From positions 5,530-69,529 of the forward strand of contig URZX01000011.1 of NCBI GenBank assembly GCA_900552455.1: 64,000 nt of DNA, written 5' to 3'. The position numbers and the translations under genes were made by a program. Under the pieces are notes generated by a model. The model was not told the origin of the DNA and did not search any database. It saw only the letters and a program-made list of their open reading frames with translations. The DNA comes from an uncultured Peptococcaceae bacterium. Its GTDB lineage: Bacteria; Bacillota; Peptococcia; Peptococcales; Peptococcaceae. Position 1 is the first letter of the stretch, and each line of letters starts with the position of its first letter. Shown piece after piece: positions 26,897 through 34,681 of the stretch.

Positions 26897-29800
26897 TTAA
26901 TCATTTACTGAAAGATACCGCTGCAGGATCGCTGCGACCTGGGCGCGGGTGGCGCTGCCCTGTGGCTGCAGTTCGTCGGCGGTCATGCCGCTGATCAATC
27001 CTTCCGCCACGGCCCACTGCATCACGTCCGTCGCCCAGCTGGAAATCTCTGCTGCGTCGCTGTAGCGCGAGAGATCGGCGCGGGCGCTGGTGTCCTCGCC
27101 CTTCCAGGCGGAATAATTGCAGAGGATCGCTGCCAGCTGCTCGCGGGTGATGGCCTCGTTTGGTCGGAACGACTCGTCCTCAAACCCAGCGACAATCCCT
27201 TCGCGCGCCGCCCAGTTCACAGCCGTGGCGTACCAGTCGCCAGCCGCCACGTCGGTAAATCCTGCGTCCTCAGCGCTGGTCACATTTTCCTGTCGCGCCA
27301 GGATGCTGACGATCATCGCGCGCGTCGTTGTCGCGTTTGGCGCAAAGGTCGTCGCGCTGGTGCCCGTCATCAGGCCTTCGCGATAGACATAGCAGACCGG
27401 ATCAAAGAACCAGTCGTTTGCATGCACATCGACAAACGGCAGCGCGCATTCCGGTTCGTCGGCTTCTGCGAAAGTCGCCGTGATCGTCACGTCTCCGCTC
27501 GGCATTATGAAGGTGATCGTGCCGTCGCCATTATCGACGAAATCGATTGCTTCGCCGTGCTTGTCGGTGATCACGATCTCATCCAGCGCATAGCCGTCGT
27601 CAGGCAGCACAGTGATCGTCACCTTCTCGCCTTCTGTGGCGTAGCGGTCCACATCCAGCGCGCCGTGCTCGCTGTCATCGGTGAAGATCTCGTAGCTGTA
27701 TTTGCCAGTGTATGGTGGTTCCGGGATTTTCTCCCACTGGGCATAGAGCGTCGTGTCTGCGCTGTACACCTTGTCCAGCGTCACCTGCTCGCCACCGCTC
27801 GCCGCTGTAAACCAGCCGCGGAACGTGTAGCCATCGCGGGACGCATCCGGCAGCGCGGAAATCTTACCGTCGAGATCCGTGCGCGCACTCGCCGTAGCGC
27901 AATCGCCGCCGGCGGCGTTGAAGGTGATCGTGTAGCCGATCGTTGCGTCGCATTCGTCGCAAATGCCGCCGCCATCAGCGTCGGTGTGTTTTTCGTAGCC
28001 CGGCATATCCTCCGTAAACAACGGACATCCGTCGGCCGTGCAGCCATGCCAGTGGTGCATTTCATCAGAAGCCCACTTACTTTCATCAAAATTGTGCGTG
28101 TGCGTCGTCGTTTTAAACGTTACAGTGATCTTCAGATTATCGCCGTCCACGATCGCGCTCGACACGCTTTCGACAAAACCCATGTTCACGCCGTCAAGCG
28201 TAATCTTGACCTCATCTGCGAAAGAATATTTATTATCCGGTTTGACGCGAAAAATCGCTGTATAGGATTTATCTTTCTCAAAGACTTCAGATGGTGACCA
28301 CTCTACCTGTCCAATAGTGTCATCGCTTCCTACGCCCAACGCACAATAGTGGGCATCTTTTGGCACAGAAAATGACGTCGCATGGTTTTCTCCTACAACT
28401 GGCACTTTCAAACCATCGATCACCACAGAAGAAATCTTTTCAGCGACAACGTTAAACTGATAAGACGTTGACGCTTGCAGATAGTCATCATTTCCCGCTT
28501 TTGTCACGGTAACAACAACTGGTCCCGCAGCATCTTCCTTCAATGTGATCGTTCCGGTGGCGCTGTCAATCTCAGCAATATCCTGCCCCGTCGTGATCGA
28601 CCAGGTCACAGCGCCATTGCCAGAACCGCCCGTCACGCCCAGCGTGAATGGCTGAGAACCTTGCAGCACACTATTTCCCTCTGGCGTGTTCGTAATCGTT
28701 AAAGCTGCTTGCGCTTGTTTATCCTGCACGCGCTCCAGCGTTGGCGCTGGCGACTGTGCGTTATTTTTCAACGTTGGCAGATAGCCGATCCATTTTCCGT
28801 CCTGCTGCGCTGTCGGATTTTGCTTTTTCGACCAAACTTCTTCACTCAGACCAAGATTCGTCGACCACGAATCATCTTCTGTCATCTCGTTCGCCGTTTT
28901 GCTGTCGCCGACGCCAGACAGATTTCCGCTCAAATAGGAGCAATTCGTCAGGCTGGCCTGATTGCTGTTGTCTTTTCCGACAATAGCACCAGCTTCCTTG
29001 GTTCCAGAGATCGCGCCGACATTATAGCTGCTGCTGAGTGAAATATTTTTTTCATTTTCACTGGTATTGAGCGTTCTCACAAGGCCAATCAATCCGCCAG
29101 TGATAATATTATATTGTGTGTCGTCGTTCAGTGATCCTGTATTGTAGCAATTTTCTACAGTCATTTTTGCATCGCAGCTTACAACACCAACAAGACCGCC
29201 CATGCCATCGTTTTCAGCAGAAGCCTGTGACGGATCAGCACTGGCGGTAATTTTAAGCGTCCCAGCATTATAGCATTCTGATAACTTCAGCGATACACCT
29301 CTATCTACATGAGAAGCGACAATCCCGCCAATTCTCGGAGTATTTCTAACCGGTGAACTCACCGTCAAAGCTTCTGAATTATCGCATCGTTCTATTGTCA
29401 CTTCGTCATTTGCGTCGCCTTTAATCGCCCCTACAATTCCACCAGTGAAAGCTTCATTGCTGAGAGCGCCACTTACCGTCGGAGTAGCGTTTGTGCTGGA
29501 AATCGCCCCAGTATTTTCACAGTTCTTAATCGCTACGCCGTCAGCCTCCTCAATAAGCCCGACAATACCACCAATATCAGAACCATTTTTAATCATGATC
29601 ACATCATCGTTTTTACATTCATCAATGACAGATTTCTCATGCGCGACACCGACAATACCGCCAGTGTGCCGCGCCTGGCCGCTAATGCCACCAGAATTTT
29701 CGCAGTTGTTAATCTCACCATAATTTTCCGCTACGATTCCACCAACAATCGCCGATGCGTAATCGCTGGTTGGGTAAATCGCACCTTCATTTGTGCAGTC

Positions 29801-30655
29801 GTCAATCGTGTTATTACCGTTCAAATTGCCGTTACAACCTGCAATCCCACCTAATTGTGTAGCGAGCCCACTGCTCAACGTTCCAGAATTTGTACAATCA
29901 CTAATCTTACTGTAATACTTCGTGTTCGATCCACTCGATCCGCTCACGCCAACGATCCCGCCTGCATAAGAATCTGCGGAAAATCCCTTTGCATAGACAA
30001 CCAGAATCTTGCCATCGAACGAGCAGCTTTCAATGCTGCCACTGTAATTAGTCGTGTCGTCATTTATCTGCTGCCCAAGCAAAACGCCGACGATCCCGCC
30101 AGCGCCACCGTTTTGTTCCAAGCTGGTGGAAATATAAGCGTCGTCAACTTTGACATTCTTTATCGTGCCTTCTCTGACATAACCAAACAGACCAACATAT
30201 TTTTCTGATGTCTGTTTGTTGATCGTCAGATTGCTGATCGTTACATTGTTGCCGTCAAAGGTTCCTGCGAAATAAGAATCTGACGCGTTACCAATCGGCG
30301 TCCACTGTTTGTCTTTCAGATCGATCGTGGAACCAGATTTTAACGTGATCGTATCGCCGGAGAAATTATCTTTGATGGTTGTGCCATTGTTCGTCGCTGT
30401 GCCATTCACGATCGCCGCTAGACCAGCGAGATCAGCAGCATCTTCCAGCTCAAATTCCGTCGCTGATGGATTATTTGTATACCAGTCAATCTCATAACTC
30501 CCGTCATCCGTCCACGATCCAGTCGTCGTTGGTGCATCTGGAACCTGCCAATCATCAATCGTTCCGCCCGTTCCATCTGCCGCCCAGCCTGCAGTTGGCA
30601 GCATGGTCAGGCAGAGCGCGGCGATCATGGTGATGCTCAATAACTTTCGTTTCAT
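26897..30655 (-). CDS. Secreted SLH-domain surface protein with GLUG-type repeats
   Basis: 1252 residues. Signal peptide (MKRKLLSITMIAALCL, cleavage near GWA-AD). The region about 90-620 has many GGIVG/GGLVG repeats every 25-45 residues, each followed by C-x-N-x-G, the pattern of GLUG-repeat right-handed beta-helix adhesins. An Ig-like segment follows (about 650-740), then a Cys-rich stretch, an InlB/Flg_new-type repeat (about 908-977, DGYTFRGWFT...LYAQWEK), and three SLH domains (about 1070-1252) that would anchor it to secondary wall polymer. Lower GC than its neighbours. ATG at 30655 is nine bases after GGAG; alternative in-frame ATGs extend up to 30679. Ligand unknown. Confidence 0.87.
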   Translation of the reverse strand: MKRKLLSITMIAALCLTMLPTAGWAADGTGGTIDDWQVPDAPTTTGSWTDDGSYEIDWYTNNPSATEFELEDAADLAGLAAIVNGTATNNGTTIKDNFSGDTITLKSGSTIDLKDKQWTPIGNASDSYFAGTFDGNNVTISNLTINKQTSEKYVGLFGYVREGTIKNVKVDDAYISTSLEQNGGAGGIVGVLLGQQINDDTTNYSGSIESCSFDGKILVVYAKGFSADSYAGGIVGVSGSSGSNTKYYSKISDCTNSGTLSSGLATQLGGIAGCNGNLNGNNTIDDCTNEGAIYPTSDYASAIVGGIVAENYGEINNCENSGGISGQARHTGGIVGVAHEKSVIDECKNDDVIMIKNGSDIGGIVGLIEEADGVAIKNCENTGAISSTNATPTVSGALSNEAFTGGIVGAIKGDANDEVTIERCDNSEALTVSSPVRNTPRIGGIVASHVDRGVSLKLSECYNAGTLKITASADPSQASAENDGMGGLVGVVSCDAKMTVENCYNTGSLNDDTQYNIITGGLIGLVRTLNTSENEKNISLSSSYNVGAISGTKEAGAIVGKDNSNQASLTNCSYLSGNLSGVGDSKTANEMTEDDSWSTNLGLSEEVWSKKQNPTAQQDGKWIGYLPTLKNNAQSPAPTLERVQDKQAQAALTITNTPEGNSVLQGSQPFTLGVTGGSGNGAVTWSITTGQDIAEIDSATGTITLKEDAAGPVVVTVTKAGNDDYLQASTSYQFNVVAEKISSVVIDGLKVPVVGENHATSFSVPKDAHYCALGVGSDDTIGQVEWSPSEVFEKDKSYTAIFRVKPDNKYSFADEVKITLDGVNMGFVESVSSAIVDGDNLKITVTFKTTTHTHNFDESKWASDEMHHWHGCTADGCPLFTEDMPGYEKHTDADGGGICDECDATIGYTITFNAAGGDCATASARTDLDGKISALPDASRDGYTFRGWFTAASGGEQVTLDKVYSADTTLYAQWEKIPEPPYTGKYSYEIFTDDSEHGALDVDRYATEGEKVTITVLPDDGYALDEIVITDKHGEAIDFVDNGDGTITFIMPSGDVTITATFAEADEPECALPFVDVHANDWFFDPVCYVYREGLMTGTSATTFAPNATTTRAMIVSILARQENVTSAEDAGFTDVAAGDWYATAVNWAAREGIVAGFEDESFRPNEAITREQLAAILCNYSAWKGEDTSARADLSRYSDAAEISSWATDVMQWAVAEGLISGMTADELQPQGSATRAQVAAILQRYLSVND

Positions 30656-30706
30656 CTTATTCATCTCCATTTCTGTCATTTTCCTTCATTAATATTGGCA
30701 CCACAT

Positions 30707-30756
30707 AAAAAGGGCGCATCACGCCCGCAGAAAAACTGCGGACGCAATGCGCCCTT
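30707..30756 (-). terminator. Terminator-like hairpin in the leader of the SLH protein gene
   Basis: Minus strand: AAGGGCGCAT pairs with ATGCGCCCTT and an inner CCGCAG pairs with CTGCGG around a TTTTT loop, making a nearly continuous 20-bp stem, then a run of five T. GCACC/GGTGC outside can extend it. It lies between the mini-ORF (30805-30861) and the SLH gene start (30655), so it can act as a transcription attenuator. Confidence 0.65.
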
Positions 30757-30804
30757 GGTGCAACTATGAAAATATGCGGTTACGGCAAAATGGACAGACT
30801 TACG

Positions 30805-30861
30805 CTATGCGTGCGTGCGTGCGTGCGTGCGTGCGTTAGCGATTATCGTCCAGATCTGCAT
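30805..30861 (-). CDS. Mini-ORF (18 codons) ending in tetranucleotide repeats, upstream of the SLH gene
   Basis: Encodes MQIWTIIANARTHARTHA and stops at TAG. Too short for standard gene finders, but it has an excellent ribosome site (AAAGGAGG, nine bases before ATG) and lies some 50 bases after a promoter. Residues 9-18 are encoded by seven TGCG/CGCA repeats, so slippage changes its frame and stop position. It sits in front of a terminator hairpin, the geometry of a leader peptide. Function is inferred from layout only; translation is not proven. Confidence 0.55.
   Translation of the reverse strand: MQIWTIIANARTHARTHA
30808..30836. repeat. Tetranucleotide microsatellite (TGCG)7
   Basis: Seven perfect TGCG units plus one base, 29 bases in all, entirely within the 3' part of the mini-ORF. 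Such repeats are typical substrates for replication slippage. Confidence 0.9.
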
Positions 30862-30916
30862 GGCTGTCAACCTCCTTTTCGACTTACAATGGCTTCTGCC
30901 ACTGCTTATTTCTGAT

Positions 30917-30927
30917 ATTATATCATA
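30917..30927 (-). promoter_or_regulatory. Extended -10 promoter of the SLH gene leader
   Basis: Minus strand TATGATATAAT (TATAAT at 30917-30922), a perfect extended -10. A TTGACA at 30929-30934 is too close to serve as -35. Transcription would start near 30910, giving a leader of about 255 bases before the SLH gene. Confidence 0.6.
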
Positions 30928-31030
30928 TTGTCAAGTGTTTTTTCTTACCAATTTTGCTCAAAATCGACCAGTTTTGCTTGTTTTTGATTTTTCACTTATT
31001 TCTCAGCGCTCATTTTCACACGAAAGAAAA

Positions 31031-31105
31031 ACCTCCTACCTGCCAGCAAGCGAAGCGCGCTGGTCCGCGAAGCGGCTACCTCCTCCCTCCTACCTGAGCG
31101 CTAGC
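31031..31105 (-). repeat. G-rich direct repeats and small hairpins downstream of the methyltransferase gene
   Basis: The 10-mer AGGTAGGAGG (minus strand) occurs at 31032-31041 and 31086-31095, the second continuing as GGAGGAGGTAG; CGAAGCG also occurs twice between them. A T-run follows on the minus strand. It may serve as an imperfect terminator for the methyltransferase gene; no known element recognised. Confidence 0.35.
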
Positions 31106-31786
31106 TCATTTCTCCCACAGCAGACAGACGAACGCGCCGACGGCGCCGCGCTTTCGGTAAATATCATCCAGCGTGCGGGTGGCGGCGAGGTCTGGTGTGT
31201 TGTATGGAAAGAATACGCTCTCGCGGCTGGCGAGAAGTTTTTCCGGCGCAAGGGCGCGCATCTCGTCGGCGGTTTTGAAAGCGGCGTGGTGGAAAACGGA
31301 ATCCTCGCGCGGCATGTGGCTCTGATACTCGAGGCCCCAGTCGGAATCTGCGGTGATGGTGCCGATGAGGACGTGGCCGCCGGGCCGCACGACGCGCAGA
31401 AATTCGTCGAGGGCGCGCTGGTCGTCGTGGATGAATTCAAAGGCGGCCATGGAGAGCACGGCATCGAAGGACTCATCGGGAAACGGCAGCTGGTAGAGAT
31501 CGCCGAGCTGGAAATGGAGCTGGTCGGCATACTCCGAGGCAGCGGCTTTTTCCTGGGCGTAGCCGATCATGGGCGCGGAAAGGTCGATGCCTTCGACATG
31601 CGCGCCGAGGGCGGCCATTTTCAGGGAAAAATTTCCTGTGCCGCAGCCGGCGTCCAGCACACGCATGCCGGGCGCGGGGGTGAAGAGAGAAAATGCGCAT
31701 TCTGTTTCGAGGGCGTCGACGAGGGCGCCTTTTTGTGTTTTATACCAGGCGTCGTACTCGGGCGCCTTTTTATCAAAATCTGCCAT
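31106..31786 (-). CDS. Class I SAM-dependent methyltransferase
   Basis: 226 residues, UbiE/Methyltransf_11-like. Motif I VLDAGCGTGNFSLKMA (near residue 43), acidic cofactor residue in VEGIDLSAPMI, then LGDLYQLPFPDESFDAVLSM and VRPGGHVLIG, in family order. Small-molecule methyltransferase of unknown substrate. ATG preceded by AAAGGAG. Divergent from the MATE gene. Confidence 0.88.
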   Translation of the reverse strand: MADFDKKAPEYDAWYKTQKGALVDALETECAFSLFTPAPGMRVLDAGCGTGNFSLKMAALGAHVEGIDLSAPMIGYAQEKAAASEYADQLHFQLGDLYQLPFPDESFDAVLSMAAFEFIHDDQRALDEFLRVVRPGGHVLIGTITADSDWGLEYQSHMPREDSVFHHAAFKTADEMRALAPEKLLASRESVFFPYNTPDLAATRTLDDIYRKRGAVGAFVCLLWEK

Positions 31787-31824
31787 GAAAATTCGCTCCT
31801 TTGTGCAGGTGATTTGCTCTCTTC

Positions 31825-31853
31825 ATTATCCCGCGGCGCTGGCTGTTTGTCAA
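31825..31853 (-). promoter_or_regulatory. Promoter of the methyltransferase gene
   Basis: Minus strand TTGACA (31848-31853) and GATAAT (31825-31830), spacing 17. Confidence 0.65.
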
Positions 31854-31864
31854 CGCGGGGACGA

Positions 31865-31894
31865 TTGACAGGGCGCGGCGGAAGTTTTTATAAT
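31865..31894 (+). promoter_or_regulatory. Promoter of the MATE transporter gene
   Basis: TTGACA (31865-31870) and TATAAT (31889-31894), spacing 18; back to back with the methyltransferase promoter. Confidence 0.65.
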
Positions 31895-31944
31895 AGGGGT
31901 GGTGCCGTCGCAAGACGATTGGGCACTGGTCTGGAGGAAGGTTT

Positions 31945-33291
31945 ATGCAGGAGAGCACGTTGCTTTCTGGAAATATCACGAAGAGTCTGCTGATCTTCGC
32001 GCTGCCGATGATCGCGGGGAATCTGCTGCAGCAATGCTACAACATTGCGGACACGATCATTGTGGGGCGATTTTTGGGCGCGAATGCGCTGGCGGCGGTA
32101 GGCTCGGCCTACACGCTGATGGTTTTTCTGACGTCGATCATGCTGGGGCTGTGCATGGGCAGCGGAGCGTCGTTTTCGATCAGCTACGGGCGCGGCGACC
32201 GCGACCGGCTGCGCACGGGGATTTTCCAGTCGTTTGTGTTTATCGGGCTGGTGACGCTGGTGATCAATGTGCTGGTGTTTGTGGGCTGTGATTTCATCAT
32301 CTGGTTTCTGCGCGTTGGCGACGCGGAGGTGGCGGGATTGATGAAAACGTATCTGCTGGTGATCTTTGCGGGGATCGCGGCGACGTTTTTGCAAAATTAT
32401 TTTTCCTGTCTGCTGCGCGCGCTGGGCAATTCGAAAGTGCCGCTGGTTTTTCTGGCGGTGAGCGCGGTGATGAATATTGTGCTGGATCTGCTCTTTGTCT
32501 GTGTGTTTTACTGGGGGGTGGCTGGCGCGGCGCTGGCGACGATCCTTTCGCAGTGGGTGTCGGGGATTGGGCTGGCGCTGTACACGCTGCGCGCGTTTGC
32601 GGAGCTACGGCCGGAGCGCCGGCACATGCGCTGGGACGGCGAGATCTTCCACGAGATCACGAGCTTTTCATTTCTCACGTGCATCCAGCAATCGGTGATG
32701 AATTTTGGCATTTTGCTGGTGCAGGGGCTGGTCAACAGCTTTGGTCCGGTGATCATGGCGGCGTTTGCAGCGGCTGTGAAGATTGACACCTTTGCCTACA
32801 ACCCTGTGCAGGATTTTGGCAATGCGTTTTCGACGTTCATTGCGCAGAATTATGGCGCGGGAAAGGCGGAGCGCATTCGCCGCGGAGTGCGGAGCGCGTT
32901 TCTCACGGCGGCTGTGTTCAGCATTCTTGTCAGCGCGGTGGTGGTGCTTTTCGCGGAGCCGCTGATGACGATCTTCATCGACGAGAGCGAGACGGAGATC
33001 ATCGCGGCGGGTGTGCATTATCTGCGCGTGGAAGGCGCGTTCTATGTGGGCATTGGGATCCTCTTTTTGCTCTACGGGCTCTATCGCGCGGTGGCGCGGC
33101 CGGGGGTGAGCGTGGTGCTGACGGTGATCTCGCTGGGCACGCGCGTTGTGCTGGCGTATGCGCTGTCGGCGATCCCGGCGATCGGCGTCACGGGGATCTG
33201 GGCAGCTGTGCCGATCGGCTGGGCGCTGGCAGATATCGCCGGCATCTGGTACTGGCGCAAGCTCTCCCGCCGCGGCGAAACGCTGTTGTGA
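31945..33291 (+). CDS. MATE family efflux transporter
   Basis: 448 residues, about twelve membrane helices in two halves, the MATE/NorM length. N-terminal MIAGNLLQQCYNIADTIIVGRFLGANALAAVG is the typical first-helix pair of the DinF/MATE family; the second half repeats it as SFLTCIQQSVMNFGILLVQGLVNSFGPVIMAA. Probably a cation-coupled drug or metabolite exporter in the inner membrane. Ribosome site GGAGGAAGG. Followed 18 bases later by a small membrane protein gene. Confidence 0.93.
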   Translation: MQESTLLSGNITKSLLIFALPMIAGNLLQQCYNIADTIIVGRFLGANALAAVGSAYTLMVFLTSIMLGLCMGSGASFSISYGRGDRDRLRTGIFQSFVFIGLVTLVINVLVFVGCDFIIWFLRVGDAEVAGLMKTYLLVIFAGIAATFLQNYFSCLLRALGNSKVPLVFLAVSAVMNIVLDLLFVCVFYWGVAGAALATILSQWVSGIGLALYTLRAFAELRPERRHMRWDGEIFHEITSFSFLTCIQQSVMNFGILLVQGLVNSFGPVIMAAFAAAVKIDTFAYNPVQDFGNAFSTFIAQNYGAGKAERIRRGVRSAFLTAAVFSILVSAVVVLFAEPLMTIFIDESETEIIAAGVHYLRVEGAFYVGIGILFLLYGLYRAVARPGVSVVLTVISLGTRVVLAYALSAIPAIGVTGIWAAVPIGWALADIAGIWYWRKLSRRGETLL

Positions 33292-33309
33292 TTTTTTCGG
33301 AGGCGCATT

Positions 33310-33765
33310 ATGAAAAAGAAAGCATCCATCAACTATTTTTTCCCAACGCTCCTATTCATCATCTTTATTTTCGCAGGGCTGACCTCTTTTTTGCAGCTCT
33401 TCGGATTCTGCGCTGCGCATTTTGATGTGCTGGCGGATTCTCTGGTATTGGCGATCGTGTTTTGCCTGGTATATATGTTTGCGTGCGTGGAGCTTGCCAA
33501 AGCTGCAGAGCGCTACATCGACGACAGCTGGTGGCTGACGGAGAAATATGGCGTCAGCGATCCGCGCGTGGTGACAAGCGCCCGTGTGCTGACGCTGATC
33601 GGCGCGCTGCTCTGCGCAGGGCTGGCGGCGTCGGGATTGTTTTTGCTGTACTTCGGCGCGCTGCCAAGGCTGCTCCTCTTTTTCGCCGGGCTCGCTGTGA
33701 GCGTGCTCTTGATCCTGCGCCCCTGCGCGTGGCTGAGAAGATCGTGCAATAAAGAGCGCTTGTAA
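33310..33765 (+). CDS. Small four-helix membrane protein, unknown function
   Basis: 151 residues, no family recognised. Hydrophobic segments at about 10-33, 44-66, 92-116 and 118-138, with a central polar loop containing DDSWWLTEKYGVSDPR. The gene has GGAGG upstream, starts 18 bases after the MATE stop and ends at a strong terminator, so it is expressed with the transporter. Its role, if any, in efflux is not known. Confidence 0.75.
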   Translation: MKKKASINYFFPTLLFIIFIFAGLTSFLQLFGFCAAHFDVLADSLVLAIVFCLVYMFACVELAKAAERYIDDSWWLTEKYGVSDPRVVTSARVLTLIGALLCAGLAASGLFLLYFGALPRLLLFFAGLAVSVLLILRPCAWLRRSCNKERL

Positions 33766-33809
33766 AAATAAGAGCACTTTCGTTTTCCGCGAAAGTGCTC
33801 TTATTTTTT
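33764..33809. terminator. Bidirectional intrinsic terminator
   Basis: AAAATAAGAGCACTTTCG pairs with CGAAAGTGCTCTTATTTT around a 7-base loop, flanked by T-runs on both strands. Separates the MATE pair (plus) from the flavodoxin-like gene (minus). Confidence 0.92.
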
Positions 33810-34480
33810 CACATGCCGAGAAACGCGACGTATTCTTCCACGCTCATCAATGGTGCGGCGAGCGCGGCACGCATTTCTACGGAAACCTCGCCACCCACTG
33901 CCAATTCTTGGCCAGCACGCTCGACGTCGGACAGCCATTTTTCAACGCGTTCACGCGCGAGGGGCTGCTTACTCGTCAGGAGCTTGCCACAGTTGCGATA
34001 GATCTCGAGCGTCGGATTGGCGCAAGCCATTGCGGCACGCAGCACATCGAAATTGTTTTCTCCCGGGAAACCGCAATTTGCCAGTGCGACGAACGTCTGC
34101 GTTTTCGGCTGCGCGTTCTCAAGATCAAAATGCCCCTGTTGCTCTGTCATGCGTGGCGCTTTCAGCGGTGCCAGACGATCGACAAAATTTTTCAAGAGCG
34201 CAGTCATGTTCCAAGTGTAGACAGGCGTGCCAAAAACGATGATGTCCGACGCTTGATACGCGGCGATCAGATCCGCCATGTCATCTTGAATAATGCAGCG
34301 CCCTGGCGTTTTGAACCAACAGGCGAAGCAGCCCTGACACTGGCGGATGTTTTTCTCCGCGAGGAAAATTTCTTCCACCTCTGCGCCAGCGCGAGCTGCA
34401 CCGCGCAGAAAAGCGTCTGCCATCACATGGGTGGCGCTCTGCGCCGCAGCAGGGCTGCCATTAAAAACAGTCACCTTCAT
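33809..34480 (-). CDS. Flavodoxin-like NAD(P)H-dependent FMN reductase
   Basis: 223 residues. Opens with KVTVFNGSPAAAQSAT, the FMN phosphate loop of the NADPH-dependent FMN reductase family, followed by a Cys cluster CQGCFACWFKTPGRC around residues 48-62 and FGTPVYTWNMTALLKNFVDR. The CxxCxxC stretch with a further Cys is common in iron-sulfur flavoproteins; whether it binds a cluster cannot be told. Ends with its stop inside the bidirectional terminator. Confidence 0.87.
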   Translation of the reverse strand: MKVTVFNGSPAAAQSATHVMADAFLRGAARAGAEVEEIFLAEKNIRQCQGCFACWFKTPGRCIIQDDMADLIAAYQASDIIVFGTPVYTWNMTALLKNFVDRLAPLKAPRMTEQQGHFDLENAQPKTQTFVALANCGFPGENNFDVLRAAMACANPTLEIYRNCGKLLTSKQPLARERVEKWLSDVERAGQELAVGGEVSVEMRAALAAPLMSVEEYVAFLGM

Positions 34481-34600
34481 TTACATCTCTCCTTTAGAAA
34501 ATCTCTGCGCTCAGGATACCACGCCGCAAACGTTTACAAAACCTACGTGCCGTAGACTCTGCGTAGCGTAGAGAAATCCCGTCATTTTTCCCGTCTCCGC

Positions 34601-34628
34601 TTGACAACGGCGGCAAACGTGCTACAAT
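34601..34628 (+). promoter_or_regulatory. Sigma-A promoter of htpG
   Basis: TTGACA (34601-34606) and TACAAT (34623-34628), spacing 16, with the CIRCE operator starting 4 bases downstream. Confidence 0.8.
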
Positions 34629-34632
34629 AATA

Positions 34633-34659
34633 TTAGCACTCGGCTAGCATGAGTGCTAA
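34633..34659 (+). promoter_or_regulatory. CIRCE operator (HrcA site)
   Basis: Exact consensus TTAGCACTC - 9 bases - GAGTGCTAA, covering the transcription start of htpG. In Bacillota this is the binding site of the heat-shock repressor HrcA. No hrcA gene is in the window. Confidence 0.95.
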
Positions 34660-34681
34660 TATCTCTACGAGGTGACCAACA

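Noticed and set aside
30808..30836. Repeat array as a possible CRISPR
   Set aside because: Four-base units without spacers; a simple microsatellite.
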